From positions 1 to 9,693 of the forward strand of contig MNVK01000037.1 of NCBI GenBank assembly GCA_001871685.1: a DNA stretch of 9,693 nt. Direction: 5' to 3'. Origin of the DNA: Nitrospirae bacterium CG1_02_44_142. Its GTDB lineage: Bacteria; Nitrospirota; Thermodesulfovibrionia; Thermodesulfovibrionales; UBA1546. The position numbers and the translations under genes were made by a program. Below, in pieces: positions 6,042 to 9,693 of this stretch. Positions within the stretch are counted from its first letter, which is position 1; each line of letters opens with the position of its first letter. Under the pieces are notes generated by a model, which saw only the letters and a list, made by a program, of their open reading frames with translations, was not told where the DNA came from and ran no database searches.

Positions 6042-8087
6042 ATGGCTGAAAGGATAAAAAGGGTAAAAGACGAAGTCCTGGGCATCGTCTCAATCTTAGG
6101 CGGCATTTACATCGGACTGAGCCTTGCGACTCATAAAACATGGGACCCCTCTCTGTTTACGTTTACCGGTTCTTCTCCAAAGAACTACGGCGGCATAGTA
6201 GGGGCTTACATGTCAGATGTTTTGCTGGCGGTTATAGGCCTATCAGCCTTTGCGATACCGTTGTTTGTAATTGTGTATGGCGTTAAAAGACTCCTCAGAA
6301 AAGAAGGCCGCAGGATGAATTTGATTGGCGTTCTGCTTTTTGTTCTCTCTTCTTCCATCCTTCTGTCTCTCATGTCGGCGACATTTAAGCTTAAGATTGA
6401 GAGTAATCCGGGAGGCGTTACCGGCATGTTTATTTCTGATTTTATGATGAGTCTTTTATCAATACCCGGAGCATATATCTTTTCGCTGGCAGTGTTCCTG
6501 TCTTCTGTGGTGCTTCTCAGCCCTGTGTCATTGGTATCGCTTGCATTGAGGAGAGAAAAGAATGAGGCGGGTGAAGAAGAACAGGTATCTGAGCCGCTGA
6601 TTGAAGAGAACATTATTCAGGATGAATCTTATCTAACAGGTTCTGTCCAGCAGCCGATGCCTTTGTTCGGGCATGAAGTTGTAAAGCCGGGCAAGAGAGG
6701 CGACTATACGCTGCCTTCTTTAGAACTGCTTAATGTCTATGACTCAGGGATAAGGCCGTCAAAGGATGAGCTTCTGACAAGCTCTTCTCTGCTTGTGCAG
6801 AAACTTTTCGATTTTGGCGTAGAGGGTAAAATCACACAGGTGCAGGCCGGGCCTATCGTAACAATGTATGAGTTTGAGCCGGCCCCCGGGGTAAAGATAA
6901 ACAGGGTTGTCTCACTGTCAGACGACCTGGCGCTTGCGCTCAAGTCTCATGGGGTAAGGGTGTCTCCAATTTCAGGCAAGTCAGCCATAGGGATTGAGGT
7001 TCCTAACAGGACGCGGGAGACAGTGTCCCTGAGAGAAATTATATCTTCCGAAGGCTTTATGAAGAGCCATTCAAGACTTGCTCTGGCGCTGGGTAAGGAC
7101 ATATTCGGCGTCCCTGTTGTTGCTGACCTGGCGAAGATGCCGCATCTTCTTGTTGCAGGAGCGACAGGTTCGGGCAAGAGCGTATTTATAAACTCTATGG
7201 TTATGAGCATTCTTTTTAAGATGTCTCCAAAAGAGGTTAAGATGCTGATGATAGACCCTAAACTTCTTGAGCTTTCCGCCTATGAAGGCATACCGCATCT
7301 CATCTCGCCTGTTATAACAAATCCGAAAGAGGCGGCAGAGGCGCTGAGGAAGATGGTTTTTGAAATGGAGAATAGATACAGAAGGCTTGCCGAGAAAAAC
7401 ACAAGGAATATAGAAAGCTACAATAAACTGGTTTCAGAGGACGAGCGGCTGCCTTATATCGTTGTCTTTATAGATGAGCTTGCAGACCTGATGTTTGCCT
7501 CTGCAAACGAGGTTGAGGACTCCATAGCAAGGCTTGCGCAGATGGCGCGCGCCTCAGGCATACACCTGGTTGTTGCAACACAAAGGCCTTCGGTTGATGT
7601 GATTACCGGGATTATTAAGGCTAATTTCCCGGCAAGGATTTCATTTCAGGTAACCACGAGGATAGATTCAAGGACGATACTTGATGCGCAGGGCGCTGAA
7701 CAGCTTCTCGGCAAGGGCGATATGCTTTTCATGCTTCCGGGGACAAAGATAATGCGCATACACGGCGCGCTCATCACGGAAGAGGAGATAAAAGCCGTTA
7801 CAGATTTTATCATGCCGCAGGGAGCGCCGGACTATTCCATATTTGAAAATATACAGATAGAGGAGCACGTGGATAACGAGCCCTCTGCCGAGAGGGATGA
7901 GCTGTATCACAAGGCAGTGGAACATGCAGAGTCTGCGGGTGAGGTGTCTATATCGTCAATACAGAGGCGGCTTAAGATAGGTTATAACAGGGCTGCGCGC
8001 ATCATGGAACTGATGGAGGAAGACGGGCTTGTGGGTTCTCCGAAAGGCGCAGGCAAGCCCAGAGATTTTCTGAGGAGGAAAAGATGA
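6042..8087 (+). CDS. ftsK: DNA translocase FtsK/SpoIIIE
   Basis: FtsK is a septum-anchored, ATP-driven DNA pump. It moves chromosome ends out of the closing septum and activates dimer resolution at dif. It has 681 residues, shorter than E. coli FtsK because the linker is brief. The N-terminal membrane part shows about four hydrophobic segments (roughly 13-29, 56-80, 93-112, 134-168), then an acidic linker (~171-215). The alpha/beta motor follows, with Walker A GATGSGKS (373-380), Walker B VVFIDELAD (474-482) and HLVVATQRPSVDVITG (508-523). The C-terminal winged-helix gamma domain (~617-681, SISSIQRRLKIGYNRAARIM) normally reads polar DNA signals. The start follows GGAGG at 6034-6038 with only 3 nt between, which is short, but no better in-frame start is near. 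It is followed by lolA with an ATGA overlap. Confidence 0.96.
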   Translation: MAERIKRVKDEVLGIVSILGGIYIGLSLATHKTWDPSLFTFTGSSPKNYGGIVGAYMSDVLLAVIGLSAFAIPLFVIVYGVKRLLRKEGRRMNLIGVLLFVLSSSILLSLMSATFKLKIESNPGGVTGMFISDFMMSLLSIPGAYIFSLAVFLSSVVLLSPVSLVSLALRREKNEAGEEEQVSEPLIEENIIQDESYLTGSVQQPMPLFGHEVVKPGKRGDYTLPSLELLNVYDSGIRPSKDELLTSSSLLVQKLFDFGVEGKITQVQAGPIVTMYEFEPAPGVKINRVVSLSDDLALALKSHGVRVSPISGKSAIGIEVPNRTRETVSLREIISSEGFMKSHSRLALALGKDIFGVPVVADLAKMPHLLVAGATGSGKSVFINSMVMSILFKMSPKEVKMLMIDPKLLELSAYEGIPHLISPVITNPKEAAEALRKMVFEMENRYRRLAEKNTRNIESYNKLVSEDERLPYIVVFIDELADLMFASANEVEDSIARLAQMARASGIHLVVATQRPSVDVITGIIKANFPARISFQVTTRIDSRTILDAQGAEQLLGKGDMLFMLPGTKIMRIHGALITEEEIKAVTDFIMPQGAPDYSIFENIQIEEHVDNEPSAERDELYHKAVEHAESAGEVSISSIQRRLKIGYNRAARIMELMEEDGLVGSPKGAGKPRDFLRRKR

Positions 8088-8752
8088 GCAAAGAACAGGT
8101 TTCAGGTCTTAGGGTTCAGGTTTCAGGTATAGTACTATTTTTTATAGTTTTTATACTGTCACCTGTCACCTGTCACCTGTCGCCTGTCTTTGCTGATGAT
8201 GAGGCTGCAAGGATTCAGGAGGCTTACAGGAATATAAGCGATATGAAAGCAGGCTTTGTCCAGAAGAATTATATGAAAGACCTTGGCAGAACAGACACAT
8301 ACAAAGGAGTTCTTTTTATAAAGAGGCCTTCAAAGATGAGATGGCAATACAAGGGCGAGAAGCCGCAGGAGATTATAATAAATAACGATAAGATTCTGAT
8401 ATATAAAAAGGCTGAGAAACAGGCGTTCAAGAGCGTTTTCAACAGGCAGACATACGGTCAGGCGCCTGTGGCCCTGCTAAGCGGTTTCGGAAATGTAAAA
8501 GAAGAATTCAACATAACCCAAAAAAATAAAAAACTGATTCTTGTCCCTAAAAATCCTATGGGGAATATTGTTTCCGTTGAGATAGAAACTTCCGATGAGG
8601 ACTTTCCTATAAAATCTTTTATAATAAATGACATGCGTTCAAACAGGATTGAGATACGGCTTAAGAATGTAGAGCTGAACACAGGGATTAAAGATGCGGT
8701 TTTTGATTTTTCTTTGCCTGAAGGAGTGAATATCTATGAGCATAATTTTTAA
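8084..8752 (+). CDS. lolA: outer-membrane lipoprotein carrier protein LolA
   Basis: LolA is a periplasmic chaperone that takes lipoproteins from the inner-membrane LolCDE complex to the outer membrane. The 222-residue precursor has a signal peptide of about 37 residues, likely cut after VFA (35-37) before DDEAARIQEAY. The mature part shows the LolA pattern: repeated beta strands with KAGFVQKNY, the YKGVLFIKRPSKMRWQY segment and the DKILIYKKAEKQ strand, then LSLPEGV-like FSLPEGVNIYE at the end. The SD GAGGAGG (8072-8078) is strong, 5 nt before the ATG that overlaps the ftsK stop. The signal peptide's n- and c-regions are encoded by a heptamer repeat array (see the repeat at 8096-8188), so its residues QVSGLRVQVSG and SPVTCHLSPV are unusual. 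LolB is not seen here. Confidence 0.9.
   Translation: MSKEQVSGLRVQVSGIVLFFIVFILSPVTCHLSPVFADDEAARIQEAYRNISDMKAGFVQKNYMKDLGRTDTYKGVLFIKRPSKMRWQYKGEKPQEIIINNDKILIYKKAEKQAFKSVFNRQTYGQAPVALLSGFGNVKEEFNITQKNKKLILVPKNPMGNIVSVEIETSDEDFPIKSFIINDMRSNRIEIRLKNVELNTGIKDAVFDFSLPEGVNIYEHNF
8096..8188. repeat. inverted array of heptamer repeats inside lolA
   Basis: The left arm has five tandem heptamers (8096-8130): CAGGTTT, CAGGTCT, TAGGGTT, CAGGTTT, CAGGTAT. The right arm has CTGTCAC three times, CTGTCGC, then CTGTC (8156-8188). Its reverse complement is a CAGGTGA-type heptamer, so the arms share the CAGGT core in opposite orientation around a 25-nt AT-rich centre. That centre includes the palindrome ATAGTACTAT (8129-8138). 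The array could fold as an imperfect hairpin in DNA or mRNA. It lies wholly within the lolA signal-peptide codons and keeps the frame. Confidence 0.85.
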
Positions 8753-9503
8753 GGCTCTCAAAAAAGCGGAAGATGAATCCAGGGTTGAGAAAGCGCCGCT
8801 CAAAAAGACCCAGGCTTACCAGTTCGCAGATAAGAAGTTCTTGACCGTAATTATCATCGGCATTGCTGTGCTTGCATTGTCTTCTTTTGCAGGCATTTAT
8901 CTGGCTAAAAACAAAACACTCTCAAGACTGTTTGCAAAGCCTTCAAAAAAGGTGGTTGAGGTTCAGCCAAAGCAGCAGCCCGCAAGCATTCAACCTCCGG
9001 CAGTTCCACAGGCTCAAACACCGGCGCCTGTTTCTAAAGGCATGGATACAATGAAACTTCATGAAGATGCGATAAAGCAGATAAAAGGCAAAAATTATTC
9101 GGCTGCTGAAAGCATCTTGAGAAAAGCAATTAGTCAAAAACCAGACGATGCGGCAATGCACAATCACCTTGGACTTGCGCTAAAAAATCAGGGCAAATTT
9201 AAAGAAGCGGTTAAGGCTTATGAAAAGGCCCTTCAGCTTAAGCCGGATTATTACGAGGCTATAAATAATCTGGCTGTAACTTATGAGATGCTTGGAGACA
9301 GAAAGAAGGCAGCGTTTTTTTATAAGAAGGCCCTCTCCCTGAACCCCTCCTACGCTGAGGCTCATTTGAATTATGCCATGCTGCTTGAGGCTGAAGGCGA
9401 CAGCCAGACCGCAGAAAGCCACTATCAGCAATTTCTTACTCTTTCGTCTGACGAATCCCTGAAAAACAAAGTCAAAGAGCGGCTTAAGGAGATTAAAAAG
9501 TAA
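8736..9503 (+). CDS. membrane-anchored TPR protein with GspB-like N-terminus
   Basis: This 255-residue protein has a cytoplasmic N-terminus (MSIIFKALKKAEDESR), a membrane helix at about 36-57 (VIIIGIAVLALSSFAGIYLA), a Pro/Gln linker (~74-100) and four tetratricopeptide repeats at about 105-138, 139-172, 173-206 and 207-240. The TPR marks are clear: LGLALKNQGKFKEAVKAYEK, then ALQLKPDYYEAINNLAVTYE, and similar spacing in the others. The repeats would face the periplasm and bind a partner protein. The N-terminus resembles the MSxILxALKKxE start of GspB/ExeB-type proteins, which link type II secretion parts to the membrane; here the usual C-terminal domain is replaced by TPRs. AAGGAG (8721-8726) lies 9 nt before the start, which overlaps the end of lolA by 17 nt. 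No function beyond protein binding can be stated. Confidence 0.8.
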   Translation: MSIIFKALKKAEDESRVEKAPLKKTQAYQFADKKFLTVIIIGIAVLALSSFAGIYLAKNKTLSRLFAKPSKKVVEVQPKQQPASIQPPAVPQAQTPAPVSKGMDTMKLHEDAIKQIKGKNYSAAESILRKAISQKPDDAAMHNHLGLALKNQGKFKEAVKAYEKALQLKPDYYEAINNLAVTYEMLGDRKKAAFFYKKALSLNPSYAEAHLNYAMLLEAEGDSQTAESHYQQFLTLSSDESLKNKVKERLKEIKK

Positions 9504-9584
9504 GTCAGGCTGCCTCTCTGCTGAGATTGCGAAAATTGCAGTTAATGAGTTTGCTTTGAGAACCTCCTCTAACATAAAACCGTA
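9504..9584. other. intergenic spacer after the TPR gene
   Basis: I see no gene, RNA or strong GC-rich hairpin with a T run here. The stretch 9520-9575 is open on both strands for a short distance. On the minus strand it would read MLEEVLKANSLTAIFAISAE from 9575, but there is no SD and the frame then runs antisense through the TPR gene, so I do not call it a gene. Confidence 0.4.
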
Positions 9585-9613
9585 TTGACAGGAATCGTGG
9601 AATATGACATAGT
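9585..9613 (+). promoter_or_regulatory. promoter of the right-hand antitoxin gene
   Basis: A perfect -35 TTGACA (9585-9590) is followed 17 nt later by CATAGT (9608-9613), a 4/6 match to the -10. The upstream flank ATAAAACCGTATTGACA (9574-9590) closely mirrors that of the first TA module (13-30). Confidence 0.55.
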
Positions 9614-9631
9614 AGCTACAAATATAGCCAC
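9612..9631. promoter_or_regulatory. imperfect inverted repeat, candidate operator
   Basis: GTAGCTA (9612-9618) and TAGCCAC (9625-9631) form an inverted repeat with one mismatch and a 6-nt centre. GTAGCTAC (9612-9619) is itself a perfect 8-bp palindrome. Its place at the -10 edge, just before a Phd-like antitoxin, parallels the operator-like repeats of the other two TA modules. Confidence 0.45.
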
Positions 9632-9644
9632 ATGGAGGAGTGCA

Positions 9645-9693
9645 ATGAAATTCGCCAATGTCAGAGAACTTAAGAACAAGACGTCCGAGATAT
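9645..9693 (+). CDS. Phd/YefM-type antitoxin, truncated by the window edge
   Basis: Only 16 codons are present: MKFANVRELKNKTSEI. They align with the start of the antitoxin at 81 (MKFLSVRDLRGKSAQI), with the same strand-then-helix opening of the Phd fold. A strong SD GGAGGAG (9634-9640) lies 4 nt before the ATG. The toxin gene should follow beyond the window; a PIN or RelE-type toxin would be usual partners. The frame is open to the last base. Confidence 0.75.
   Translation, partial: MKFANVRELKNKTSEI

Noticed and set aside
8096..8188. CRISPR array
   Set aside because: The units are 7 nt, tandem without spacers, and in two opposed orientations.
9180..9575. Minus-strand frame of 131 codons starting in the last spacer
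   Set aside because: It has no SD and runs antisense through the TPR gene, whose own frame is clearly coding. Only the first 20 or so codons lie outside it.

Overview
The window reads as a piece of a Gram-negative (diderm) bacterial chromosome. LolA and UppP point to an outer membrane and a peptidoglycan wall. A small exported c-type cytochrome points to a respiratory lifestyle. Ribonuclease J together with FtsK and LolA in one gene run recalls Nitrospirota and former Deltaproteobacteria, but this placement is a guess from gene content, not a phylogeny. All complete genes lie on the + strand.

Region 1 (1-790) is a toxin-antitoxin (TA) module. A promoter overlapping an 8-bp inverted repeat drives a Phd/YefM-type antitoxin, and a PIN-domain RNase toxin follows with an ATGA overlap. 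Region 2 (830-2275) is a full-length RNA ligase RtcB of the 481-residue type, with the known catalytic residues visible. Region 3 (2290-3000) is a second, AT-richer TA module. It has a promoter with a perfect 10-bp inverted repeat over the -10, a ribbon-helix-helix type antitoxin, and a PIN toxin that starts at TTG.

Region 4 (3021-9503) looks like the chromosomal backbone: rnj (RNase J), a class-II-like monoheme cytochrome c, uppP, ftsK, lolA and a membrane-anchored TPR protein. Gaps are short (24 and 10 nt) up to uppP, 89 nt before ftsK, and the last three genes overlap. Region 5 (9504-9693) is a 141-nt spacer with another TA-type promoter, then the first 16 codons of a second Phd-like antitoxin cut by the window edge.

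The left third is therefore unusually rich in RNA-processing enzymes: two PIN RNases, an RNA ligase and a 5'-3' exo/endoribonuclease. It is bounded by TA promoters of the same design. The most unusual sequence feature is an inverted array of heptamer repeats (8096-8188). It is read in frame as the signal peptide of lolA, so the repeat seems to have become part of an essential secreted protein's leader. I see no tRNA, rRNA, CRISPR array, insertion sequence or convincing intrinsic terminator.
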